Shown here piece by piece: positions 1-12,500 of a DNA stretch of 24,504 bases. The stretch's first letter is position 1; each line of letters begins with the position of its first letter. This DNA comes from Sphacelaria rigidula (taxonomy: Eukaryota; Phaeophyceae; Sphacelariales). The stretch lies in the NCBI GenBank assembly GCA_964200075.2, contig CAXNAA020000202.1, positions 1 through 24,504 of the forward strand, written 5' to 3'. The notes beneath the pieces are model-generated. The model worked only from the letters and a program-made list of their open reading frames with translations, made no database searches and was not told where the DNA came from. Both the position numbers and the translations under genes were made by a program.

Positions 1-201
1 GAGCCTCATCTCGAAGTTAAACCTCAATTCTCACAATTTGTTGTTAGTGGGTACTCTATTTCGACGTACAGCTGTGCAACCCACGCCACTATGGGGAGGG
101 ATCGGGGACGAGATCACATCAACGAACCCCACAAGGCTTATGGGTAAGTTACAGAGATTCAGTAGTTGGCGAAAATTGTAAAAGGTGATATAGTAAACTG
201 C
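1..201. other. Downstream flank of the giant gene, no assigned gene
   Basis: No clear coding continuation is seen. On the minus strand a pyrimidine-rich tract ending in AG at 90-89 would make a good splice acceptor. Read in phase 0 it runs into a stop after about ten codons, and in another phase it stays open for about 20 codons. I do not assign an exon. It may be 3' UTR. Confidence 0.4.
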
Positions 202-504
202 CTATAGTACACTTTGTCTCGGTGACGTCATGTTCTTTTTAGCAGCGCCGTTGCGGAACTGCACCTTGCCCTGCCAACTCCGACCACGCGTAGAAACGAT
301 GTCCATGGTTTCGTTGGAATCTTGAAACGCATATTCTCCCTTCATCTCTCCTTCTTTGTATACGCCGTCTTTCTCAACGATCTCCAACCCCTTGAGCACA
401 ACATCCGAATCTTCAACTGCTTTCACGAGGCCTCCGGCAGGCACGTACACAAGTGGTCCATCGGGCTCCGGCAGGATCGTGATAGGAACGATGAGTGTAT
501 CGCG
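202..504 (-). CDS. Exon 15: last exon seen, incomplete final repeat and stop
   Basis: The acceptor is AACCACAAG|CGCGAT, phase 0. The exon encodes RDTLIVPITILPEPDGPLV, which occupies the place of a VNDPP junction, then LVKAVEDSDVVLKGLEIVEK, resembling the ED..L.GI.V strand. The pattern then fades and a TAG follows at 204-202. The C-terminal tail is hydrophilic and lacks a membrane helix. A possible donor (GGCAAG|GTGCAG after 265) and a strong acceptor-like tract ending at 89 leave open that the gene continues to the left of the window. Confidence 0.6.
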   Translation of the reverse strand, partial: RDTLIVPITILPEPDGPLVYVPAGGLVKAVEDSDVVLKGLEIVEKDGVYKEGEMKGEYAFQDSNETMDIVSTRGRSWQGKVQFRNGAAKKNMTSPRQSVL

Positions 505-3500
505 CTTGTGGTTCACGTTAGGGAAACAATCGGGTTTCGAACGGGCCGAAGACAGAAGTTGTTGAAGGCCAAACGTAACGCACACAAACGCCAAAGCAGG
601 TAACGTACACAAACGCCAGAGCAGGTGCACGGCTTACCCGGGTAAAGCAGATAGAAACAAGTGCGATAAAGAAATACGCGCCACTCTTTTATATCCCGTG
701 TATCTCTCTGGTGTCCCCCAATATGTGAGAATCACACCTACAATGAAAGAGGCAGTCACACAATTCCACCGATCCATCACCTGATGACACAAAGAGGTGT
801 CGCTGTAGCGCCGCCAGCCGTCAACTTCGCTATCAGAGCACAAAGATCCCCGCCCATAGTTTCCGAGGTCGTCTACTGTAACGACCAAATCATCTGTACC
901 ATAAAAGTCGTTCAAGCCGGTATACATTAGTCCCGCTAAAGCTTGATTTGCTCCGGCCAGTGTCGTCCGAAACGCTATCATTCTGTCCTCAATGCCGTCG
1001 CCAACAAGGAACAGATATCCCGCGGACCCGGTGCCCACAGAAATCGTCCCATTGCTGGCGTAGACTGTGACTTCGATGATACCTCCGTCCATAGCTTCCG
1101 GACCACCGCCAAAAGTAGGTGCTTTGCCGAGGGTAAGGTCAACGTCGCGTACAGAGAGGCCGGGTACAGAACTGCCCTGATCCTCTCGTGTGGTTAATAC
1201 ATCCACAGCGAGGACGATGTCCGATAGGCCGTCGTGCGTAAGCATGGATGAGTCGTATGTTGATGCGGAAGATCCAAGCACCGGTGGGTCGTTTTCTGGT
1301 AGCACTACAAATGCAAGGATGGCGGTTGAAGTATCCCCATCCGAGTCAATCACATGCAGAGTGATTTCCTTGATCCAGAAAGACACATGTTGGGCAACGG
1401 GTGGTGGGAAGTAGGTCAGATATCGAGTCCAGAAGGTTGGATGCGGAAAATCATGTCAACGCGCGAGTTTCCCCATGGAAAAGGCTGGAATCGTGCTGCT
1501 ACCCTAATCCCGAGGAAACCACAACACAAGACACAGGAACATCTGGGTGCGTAAGATTGTTCATGGTGAATTCGTGCACTCGCAACAAAGAGCCAGCTCA
1601 CCTCAAGGGTAACATGGTCCAGCTCAGATATGCCCAGTCCCGCCCAGCTGTTCCAGTTTAGGGACGATTGATAATGCATTCCTTTCAGTGATTCTGCGAC
1701 TGCCCACAATGGCCCAATGGCGGTCATTGATGAATAGAAATCTAATGGGATAAACTTGCCCTCAGCAGTTTCGTCCTCTCCTGAGACACCGGTGATGGAT
1801 ACCTCAGACCGCACGTTGCTTAGGAGCACCCCCCCCCATGCGACTGAAATGGTCAAGGTAACGGTATCATCGATGGTTGATACTGGATTCTCGCCGATTG
1901 GGTCTTGAGCAAGTATCCATCGACTGTAGCTCTGTCGTGGGGTAGTACCACCGTCTGCAAGATTGTACGAAATGTCTGCATCCAACAGGACGATGCTGGA
2001 GTTAGAGATCATGGTTGGTCGGGGGGTAATTTTGTCCGACCACCCGCAGCAATCTGCTCCAACGGTCCCAACGCGATCCTCTTCGGTGAAAAGAGGTATT
2101 TCGCTCGAGAGTGACGTCGGTATGACGAAGGTTGGAGGGTCGTTGACGGACGACACATCAAATGCCAAAAAAATGCCGGAAGATAGCGAGCCGTTGACGC
2201 CCTCCAGCGATTTTCCAGAGTTCCCGCGGTCGTCCACTACCACCTGTAGCCAACGTATACACACCATTGAATGTTGCACCGTGACCAGTATGTAAAACAT
2301 CCAACAAAATTTACGTCTCAATAAGACATCGGGGGTTCATGGGATCCACATTTTTTGCCTGCAGAACACCCTACAAGTAGGCAGCACATTGACAAGAACG
2401 CTGCCACCAAGCGACTGTATTGCCTAGGAGATTCAAGCGGAGGTGTTACCACCGAAAAGTTTGATAAGTCTCACCTCCACCACGTCGAGCCCACTCCAAT
2501 CCTGCTTGGGTTCGTAGATAATCCCTTCAGACAAGGCTTCGTTGATATGATGAAGAGCACCCACAACTATCAAGAGTTGTTCGCTGGTGTCTAAATTTCC
2601 CATCTCCGCCACCAATCCTGCATGTCCACCCCCCAGCGAGATCTGGCCATATGTGGAGGAAATCGATAGCCTGATCCTCGGGTTCAACGCTAGCAACTCC
2701 ACACCGTTTCCTGCACCGTTGTTGTCAGCCACAATGAAAAAACCATCTGGACGACTCAGGATTCCTCCTTCGCTCGTAATATCCACGTCCGAAACCCTTA
2801 CACCCGTTACAACGGCAACGATATCTTCTTTGGTCGGCACCAAAAACGCTGAGGTTGTGGAATCGGTGGCGCCTGATTCTGTGTCCAACACCAACGTCAA
2901 GTCGAAATCGCTGATTTCGAGTACGGGGGGATCGTTGATAGCGGCCACAGACAGCGCAATATCGTAACTCCGTGCGTCGCTTGTGGTATCGAGGCTATTG
3001 TGCCCCAGATCGGTGACGGCCACGTAGATTTTGTCCCAACCGTACCAGTCTCGGGGAGCGATGTATTCCATAGACAGCAGGACTGCGTTGACTTGCCAGG
3101 ATGTGCCTGATACCCGTACAGAGGGTTGCAAAGTACTGTTGGAGGAACGCTCACGGCCTTCCTCTGTCACTGAAATCCGACCGTGTTTTGCGGAAAGGTC
3201 CACCTGGCCAACAGGGGTCGCACAACAAAAATGTAAGTTGTTATCACAAAAGAGACTCGCCCATGACAACACGGGGTATCTAGGTATCGTTGCTTGCCAG
3301 GTAGGAAGCTTGACAACAAAAAACTATTGAGGTGGGTCTATATCAAACTGCGGCGCAGCATACAACCCCACTCCGAAAGTTTCACTTCAATTTTCCGGAA
3401 TGGGTCGTTCCCGGTTCTCACCTGCACTATTGTCGCCCCGTGGTCGGGATCGTGGACACGTAGACCGCGGCCGGGTCCGCGGAGATCAATATGGCCGAAC

Positions 3501-6500
3501 TGCGCCGGTGTCTCTCGAATACCTCCATCGTGGCAATCGTAGTCCGCCAGTCGGAACGGCGCATCTTCGTCCACTCCTCGAATGATTTCCCCCGTGGATG
3601 AAAGGATTCCGCCGCACCACAACAGGTACGGCGGGTCGTTCACTGACTCCACGGCAGCAGACAGCACGGTCCATCCTGTTTTCACTCCCCCGGCGCCCGT
3701 GAACCCACCGTCCGTAACCCGGAAGATAATATCGGCGTCACCACTCCAACCCGGTATCGAAGAATATGACAAACTCGCTAGTGCGTTTGTTACCTTGTCT
3801 GGCGAACCATGTATGGTGAGGGTTTCGCCGATGGTGTAACCGGGGATACCGAAAGCTGCCCCTCCAAGATCGACAAGCCGAAGCACTGCCCCACGCCCCC
3901 CTGGCCTGATTAATCGCGCAGACGCTCTCGCGCTTGCTCCCATGAGTCCTTTTGCGAAACTACCGGTTGCGGTCAAGTTTGCTGAAGTCTCCGAATCGCG
4001 CAGAAGAGCAATGGTCCACCTTCGCCCCCCTTCTGAACTGATTTTCTGTGCTCTAGTAGCAACTGCCACCCCAGTTCCAACATCAGGGGGAGAAAAGGTT
4101 TCAAGAGCATTGAGAGCAGTTGCAACTTCGGCGCCTGTGCTGTCGTGTGCCAGAGCAGTCGTGGAGAGACCACCATACTGTAGGGAAAAAAAGCCCTCGA
4201 CCGCGTTGTGGGCGGTAGCAACCGTGGCCGAGATCGCAGCACCACCGGACAGATGTGCACCGTGAACAGATAGCACTGGGAGGTCTTTGGGAGCGCCAGT
4301 AAATGTTATGTACCATTCCACAGTGTCTTCGTCACTGGATTCTACTCTCTTCACAAGCACGTCGGTATCCGATCCTAACTTGGTCCAATTGTCGAGAAGC
4401 TTGAGACGGGCCTCGAGCGATTCACCTCGCTTTCCCCCGGAAACTCCTCCGAAGGACCACCAGGATCCGCCTTCGTCACTAATGGGGCCAACAGCTCGCG
4501 GGTAGATTGGTCTCGTCCAATCGTTGGTTCCACCGTAGTCAAGCCCCAGCTGGAAGTAGCCTTTTGCGCGGCTGGCGCCGGTCATGGTAACGACAATGAC
4601 CATGTTTTCATGTGCTGCTGATGTGCTTACCTCCCACAGCTCTGGGATGCCACGTCCTGGAACAGTCTCAACTACGCTCACTCCAGCTCCTCTACCGCCG
4701 AGTGTTGCTCCATCTGCTTCTATCAGAGGCATATCCCCGCCCGAGCCAAGCACGTCGAAAAGGGTTATAACCCATTGTCGTCCACCCTGAGGGTCTGGCG
4801 AAGAGGGAATTGCGACGTCCACAGCATTTATCGAAGGCAGACTTTCCAGCGCCGCAGCCAAGTCGCGGGAGTCTGCGTTGTGAGGGATACGCTGGGTCGT
4901 ATAACCGCCGACAGAAAGGGTAAAGCTACCAGAGAGAGAATTTCCAGCCACGACGGATGCTGTCTCGATTCCCACACCATCACCGGTTAGCGATTCGCCA
5001 GAGGCCTGCATCACGGGTAGGGTGGTTGGCGCACCGAGGAACGTCACAAGCCACTTGCGACCGCCAGTGGAGGTCAGACCGCCATCCACTCGGCAAAATA
5101 CGGTGATCCCCAGGACATTCAACGACGGAAGGTTCTCGAGGTTTGCTTGAATAGATTCACCGGCTTGATCACCAGTGTCGACCCCAAGATATCTATCGCC
5201 TTCGTTGGCAATCGCGTCGTGCGAGATGGGCCCAGTGCTTTCCACTTTGCACTCGTCGCACAGCTCCGAAAAATCTAGGGTAAGGTTGAAGTTCCCCCCA
5301 ACCGTCGCGTTACCATCCGCCGCGGCAAAGGTAGTGATGCTCTGCACTGGGTCAATCCTTGTCGCCGAAGTTGTCACTCGTTGCACCTCAAGCACAGAAC
5401 GGTGGCTGACGCCCACAGTCATAGTTAAATATCCGTTCGTCGAATCCTCCACGTCTGCATCCGCTACGTTTAGCCCAGCTAGTTCACCAATCCTTTCTAG
5501 CACCCCTCCTTCCTTCAAGGTCATATTTACATCGTTCGTCAACGTGACTTCGGGGGGAAAGTTAACATGAGTTCCATATATCTCCACCTCTATCGAAGTC
5601 TTGCCGCCGTCGTCATCTTCGACTTGCACTCGCAGTGTGCCAACTGAAGCCGGAGCAGCGAGGAAGCCAGCTGAAGACGAAAACAGCGTGTTAATGCTGG
5701 AGATATTTCCACGGAAGGCCACCGCAGAGCTCGGTTCACCACGAGCAGATCCTATGGAAAATTCCACTGTATCTGCTACAGACCGAACAACGACGGTGTC
5801 ATCCTCATTGAGCATTTCCATCCGCACGCTGAGCATCTCGCCTTCAGGAAGATCGGTATCCTCCACGCGCAGTCCGGCCAGGGGGATTCCTTCCAGATTA
5901 AGCAGTTCAACGGGTGGGGTGGTGACGGCCCAGCTGACAAGCGGGGCTTGGTTGACTGGCCTGACATTGACTACGAACTCCCGGAGAATGGAGTAATTCT
6001 GAGTTTTGCCGCGCCTGGTCGTATTGACGACCACCGAGTGATTTCCTAGACCGGTGCTACCATTTGCGCTCAAGTAAGTCAAGGCGTCGAATGCCTCGTT
6101 GATTTCTCCCAGTGTTCCTCGGAAGGAGAGACTGGGTCTAGGGGTGCCGAACATCCCTTCAAGACCTGTGCCAGCAGAAATCGCGGCCATGGCTACAACT
6201 GCCGTGTCCGTTTCAGCGATAGGAGATAGCCCTAACGGAACGGGTGTGAGCCCAATACCCCCGGCGGTGACCACAATGTGTACATGGAACGTAGGTGGTG
6301 TCGTACCAGCGAAAACGGCCGCATCGAAAACTGCATCTTCAAGTTGGGCCCCGCGCAGAGAAGCGGCTATGCCTTGGTCAGCGATGAACGAAGCGTTGGT
6401 AACGGTGAGATTGGGCTCAACATGAGGATCGGACACAACTACCACGCACTCCACCTCTCCAACAGCGCCTAGTTCATCCGATGCAGATATCCGCACCACT

Positions 6501-9500
6501 CCTCCTCCTTCCCACCCGTCACTGGGCGGCACAAACCAGACCTTCGGAAGTGCTTGTCTGATATCATCCAGGAAGCCCGATATGCTGAACCCCCGTGGTG
6601 TGCCTGGGGCGTCTCGGTGAAGAACGACGGTAGACACAGTTGGCGACTGTTCCATGACGAGCGACCCCGTATCAACAGAGGCATTTACGATAATGATCTC
6701 TCCATCAGTGGCATCAACATCGTCAACTATGATGCCTTCAATAGGCATCGGACCTAGGCCACCCGAACGGCGGTGTACTCTAGGTGCCACCACCTGCGGA
6801 GGGTCATTCACGGGGACCACAACGAGACTTATCGTGGAATTGGTTGTGAAAGATCCCTCGTTTTCTACCGCACCGTTGTCACTAGCTGTGACGAAAATTT
6901 CAGCAGGTCCGAAGAAATCTCCAGCAGGTGAAAAGCAGAGACCTTCCAGGGCTCCGTTGGCCGTGTTGAGATCGGTGTCAAGGTTAACGGTGGGTGGACT
7001 CTGGGAGCGGACTCCACGGGGCATCATAGGATTGTCGCGAGGACGTAAAAACGACAATTCTCCAGCCTCGGGGGGGTCGATCCGAAGCGCAACCTGCGCG
7101 GTCAATTCCCAAAGTAATTGGGACGAGCTTCATGATGTCAAGTTTCATAGGGCAGCGGTTGCGAGCGATGTAATGAATCGGTTCGAATAATGTGGACTGG
7201 CAATCAACTGTCGCTCTTGTTTTTCTATCGCTACCTAAAACTCCACGCGCTTCGCGATGATCAGAAAAAGGTATACCTCGTCGTTGTGCGTCACTTGAGG
7301 CTACAGTAGCTGAGGGAGTTTCACACGTGAAAATAAAGACAAAACATACCCGTTTTTGTTCACAAGTCGAAGTATATTTATCTTTGTTCACATTAGGGTG
7401 TACACGCGGCCAAAAACAGGCAGATACATGACTGGAATAGCCAAATTGCGACCAGAAAGGGTGACGCCCGAGAAAGGTAGAAACGAACGAGTATACCTCG
7501 CCGTTGTGGTCCAGCCTAGGGCAGGGGAAAACTCTGATGGATAACCCGCAGCTTCGCAGCTAGACACTTCCGTTTGTTTTCTCTTCCTTTTGTTTGCCGT
7601 ATATGCGGATAAGTACAACTACGTGTTATCGGTAAAAAAGATTGAAATGGAGTCGAGTCCACGATGGTTTTACACCGCGAGAAATCTCTCTGATCGTTTT
7701 GCCTTAAAGTGATCAAAACTAAGAAGGCGAATACTCCGAGCCACTCCCCTTACACCCTCATGGATTACCAGCTGTTAATGTGCTATCCAAGGAATGGACG
7801 TGTCCCCTCACTACTAGTGTGAGGCCCTCGTTTTTGCCTTTCTGGCTACAAGAAGTCAAGTGATGTGCCACCACGAAAATAATCTTGTTTCCACCACATT
7901 CAGCAAGCTGAGACAAATCGCATTGGTGGTAGGAGCTACAACAGAGTTGTTCATTAACTCTCGTACCTAAATGGTTGAACAAATACAAGTGTTGGGAAGA
8001 GGCACATACTTTAATTTTGTTGTCCGGTTTCTCGTGGGCGTCTGGGTCCGTCACGTACACTCCAGGTATAACTGTCCGATCTGAGTCCTCGTGTATCTCA
8101 ATCGTGAAAGACGGAGACACAATGGACGGTGGATCGTTAACAGGGGCCACGATGATGTACAATGATGCCTCCGCGAGCTGCAATGCTTCGGTCGAGTACA
8201 GGTTCACCTGATCACCAACGGTGACAGTATCGGTTAGCAGCCGGTGCAAGACGTGGGTATAGAGGTAAAAACGGGTTTTGCAAGGGTGTTCACGGGATCA
8301 TCTTGGGTTCGCAGCCACAGGACGTTCTCAAGTTATATGACGGTCTTAAAACGACAACGAACGTGCTTAGTTCTCGAAGTTGACAGTGAAACAGGACTAG
8401 CGCGAACTCTGCCTATACACCGATAGGCCTCTTGTCACAGTGGTTAACAGCCTGCTACAACTAGGTCCGTGTAGAACCCAGTGATTGCAGCACAACGAAA
8501 CTTTTTTTTTTATCATTCTCAGGCTGGGTTCTCGTATCACCTCCAATGAACGCCCAACCTTCGCTCAGTCAGATTTTGAACTTTCGTTTTTTGGTAGTAT
8601 GGCAACCGAACCGTCATACGTTCTCGTGATGTTGGTTTCTCTTTCCTCAAGGCCTAGCGTCCAAACTCAGTCTACGTACCTTCACAGCAGCGACTCCATT
8701 GTAGAAAGTTGCTCCTTTGAACACCGCTCCAGACAAAGCCATATTGACTTCGCGCTCTGTCCCAGTGATGGACAACACCGATTGTCCTTGTCCGTCGGCA
8801 CTGACCTGTCTGCTGTGTGCTGCAGGCAGAATCACACCGCCACCATCTGCTTCGAACGTAACGGTCACCACTTGCTCGGACGTATTCCGCCGACCAGGAG
8901 CCTGAGCTCGGATTCCTGTTAGTTCAACACTTCTACCCTCATCCACCCTGAACAAGGCCTCATCCTCGAAAACTATCGCAGACGGAATCATTAATGGGAT
9001 AACTGTGACATCAAAGGCAGCCTTTACATTCTGGGAGTAGAGTAAGTCCTGTGCGCTGCTAGTGTTGTCGTCATCGAAAGGGTTATAAATTGCATCCACG
9101 GATACGCTAATGACGACGGTATCAACCCCATCATAGCCCCCAAGAGGCCAGTACTCCAGTGCGCCGGAGTCTAGTGCAAATTGTAGATTTTTGAGAGCAC
9201 CCCTGGCAACAAGAGCACCCGCTCTGCTCTCCTCAGTGTATATCCACAATCCTGGCTGCGTATCCATGATCAGAGTACCGTTGCCAGCTGAAGAATGAGC
9301 GGTTATTGTCAGCGTTTGTTCTGAATGAACACTTAGTGCGTCTACATGCTGGATTACTATGCCGTGCAGCTTGAGTCGTGAGCCGACCTCCACAACACGA
9401 GCGTCGTGCATACTTGACGAGGATGGATTCGTAATGGTAATAGAAGGAAGATCAGGAGTCGAGCGTACGAGAATGGAGACCGACGCGTTTTCCACCCAGT

Positions 9501-12500
9501 CGTATGCGCGTCCGTGAACCGATAGTTCGAGCACTTCCATGCCGCAGTAGTCTGCTTCTGGTAGATAAGCCCAGCTTGTCATGGCAGAGGATACATCACT
9601 CAATGTCCCGCTGAGACTCATTGATCCGAGACCATGGTGAACGATGTCCATATCGCCTATATTCGAAGCTACCTTCATCACGCCATGGTCCGCCGTGACG
9701 GTGGCTTCTACCCACGTCGTATTAAAAGTACTACCGCCGTCGGGTATCAGCGCGACGCCTAGGCTATCTAGGCGTCCGTCTTCCTCCATGGCCAACGTAT
9801 CGAGTGGAACATCCCATCCTATGGGCCCCTTAGCGACGGCGAATGGATCTTGACGATGTTGGACGACGACTGTAACGATGGATGAAACTACCTCCTCATC
9901 GCCGGATCCCCAGTTTCCCAGGTCAGAAACGGTAAAGTTTACGTCGTTGCGCCCACTCTGTTGTCCGAATGGTGCAAAAAACTGGAGGAGACCCAGGACA
10001 GCATTTGCGATGTCGATGGGGGCGCTGAACGCTAGACGCGGGTAACTTCCCTCCGCCGAGCCTTCATCAAAACGCACGCCTGGGATCCTTCCGTGCACAG
10101 TTGCCGTGCTTAAAGCGAGAGAAAGAAGGTTTCCGGCATCACCAGCTCTGATATCAACAGAAACTAGTTCACTTCCGGCAGGTTCCCTAGCATCTGGGTC
10201 GTGTACGGTGATACCAGCCAAAGGCAACAAATCGCCAGCAGACGCCACAGGCAACACGTCACCTGTCAGATCATTAGGAACATCAATCCTCGGTGGGTCA
10301 TTGATGGGACCAATCACCACGATGACCGTCTCGATGGCTGTAACGGCATGCCACCCGCCCCCTTCACCACTTCTACCCTGTCTCGCCGCAATGGAGAGCT
10401 CATCTGCACCCCAAAAGTCGGCCTTCGGGATATATCGGAGCGAGCGCAACGCGCGGTTCACGTGATCGACTTCGCCAGTCACGACCACACCCGCCCCGGT
10501 ATCCTTGTTTATCGACAGCTCATCTGAGTTACTAGATAATTTCATGTCGACAACGCCGTCGGAAGCATAGATCTCTACTTGAACGGTCGGGTTCGGTGAA
10601 AAGCCTGGAACCGAAATCTCGATAGAGTCCAACAGTAGGTCCGTGTCTTCATCCATGTGCGGATTGGGGGGCAACACGGCCAACTGGTTCACGCGGGTGA
10701 TCGTAGGCGGGCTGTTGGCTTCGATCTCCACCTTTACGACTCGTGAAACTGACAGCCCGCCTGCATCCACGAGGGATATAAGAATCTTGTCTACACCCGA
10801 GAAGTCGTTAGCTGTACCGCGGTACGTAAGATCCTCCAAAGCAGATGCTATGTCTTCGAGTCGGCCGTATGCGGCTATGCTGCTGTGACCTTCTCCCTTG
10901 CCCTGCATGGATTACGGATGATATTACAGCGATTCGAGTTATTCAAGTCGAGAATAAGGGCGCTCATTCGCTCATTAGCGCGTAGTATGTTATCTATACA
11001 TACTCAATCAGCGCATATCGCCCGTTCTCGGCGAAGGTCAGTCAAATAGCGCGCTACGTGCTCGGAATGTGGACAGTTGGTGTCACCGTGCTGTTAGGGG
11101 ATCACTCGCGCCTTTTACACCGGATATTGCTTGAACACTCCATATGATGTTCGACACCGAGCACTCCTTCTTGGATACCATCGACACAAGCCTATGCTTC
11201 AAGAAAGAGCACATTTTTCTGGTGTTTAAATGTAACGACGAACTTGTCTTGAGCATACCAATAATCCGTACCTTAGTAACGTCCACGAGGCGATGCAGCT
11301 GTTGATCTGGAATCGATACCACTCCACGAACCGCCTCCACGTTGAGGGCCATAATGCCTCCTACGTCGTCGTCCGACACGCGGATACCCTCCACGGCCAT
11401 CGGTGACATGCCTACTGTCCGCATGGAGCGGGGCGCGGCAAGCTCCGGAGCCCTGTTGCTGCCATCAACTAAAATGTACAGCGTGGAAGAGCCAGAACCG
11501 CCGCCGATCCCTGCTCCTGCCATTCTCACCTCTACGGTAACGCTATCAGCCCCACGATACCGCGTGGGCACGGAGTAAATGACTTGGGCCAAAGCATGAT
11601 TGAGGTCCGACAACGTTCCGATCAGTTCGGTCACCGTTGGAGACAGGATATCGATATTTACATGTCGTCTGATCCTCGACGATGCAGGCTTCACCATGCC
11701 TCTGGAGCAACTCAACCGAGCTACGTATTGCACTTCGTGATGGCCATCTTTCATCGATGCTGTCCATGCGACCGCATGATGGATCTCAATGGCTGGAAGG
11801 TACACCACGCCACCTTCAAATCCTCTCAGAAACTCACTCTCACCGTCTTTACGATATATACGAACCGTTGGTGGTGACTCCTGGGGCACGATAGTGACGC
11901 TCCACGAAGCGGCGACGTCAAGCGACTCTCCGGAGCCGACGTTTCCCAAGTCATCAACAACTATGCTGACCGTATCCATCGGAGCCCGCCCCTTTGTCAC
12001 CTCGGACACCCGAAGCACTCCACCGCTATTCCGAAGACCCGCGTCATCGGCAATCAAGACCGGGAGATCACCAGCGTGCGGGGGTGAGCCAGATGACAGA
12101 AACGTCACTTGCCAATATCGCCCGAGACTTGGCACACCTGGCGATTTGACTAGAAGCGATCCCGTGGACACCTGGACCGCCCCTACATCTGCTAGTGCAC
12201 TGAGCGCTAGGGCTAGTTCCTCCCCAGATGCAGAGGCAGGTACGGCTTGGGTTGCCTCACCGCCGGGGATCAGGGCCAAAGTGAAGGTCCCGGTGAGACT
12301 AGATGACGACGAGCCTACCTCAATGATGACCACTGACATCGATGGCTCCAAAGACGAGCTAGAAACACCATACACATAGGGTGTCTCGCTGGCTCCAGTG
12401 CCACCCACAGTGAGATTTTGGGAGACTACGTCGAAAGCCGGCAGAGATTCAGGTACATCAATGAGAGTTACCGCCCAGGAAATGCACCCGTGCAGATCAG

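Noticed and set aside
202-630. A separate small secreted protein starting at the ATG at 630
   Set aside because: The hydrophobic start comes from a 25-base duplication in an intron, while the later part continues the repeat pattern of the giant gene after a plausible acceptor.
11789-12379. Long plus-strand open frames opposite the giant gene (for example 11789-12379, 18747-19334, 6654-7190)
   Set aside because: They lie opposite well-patterned coding exons, have no recognisable motifs, and are explained by the codon composition of the minus-strand gene.
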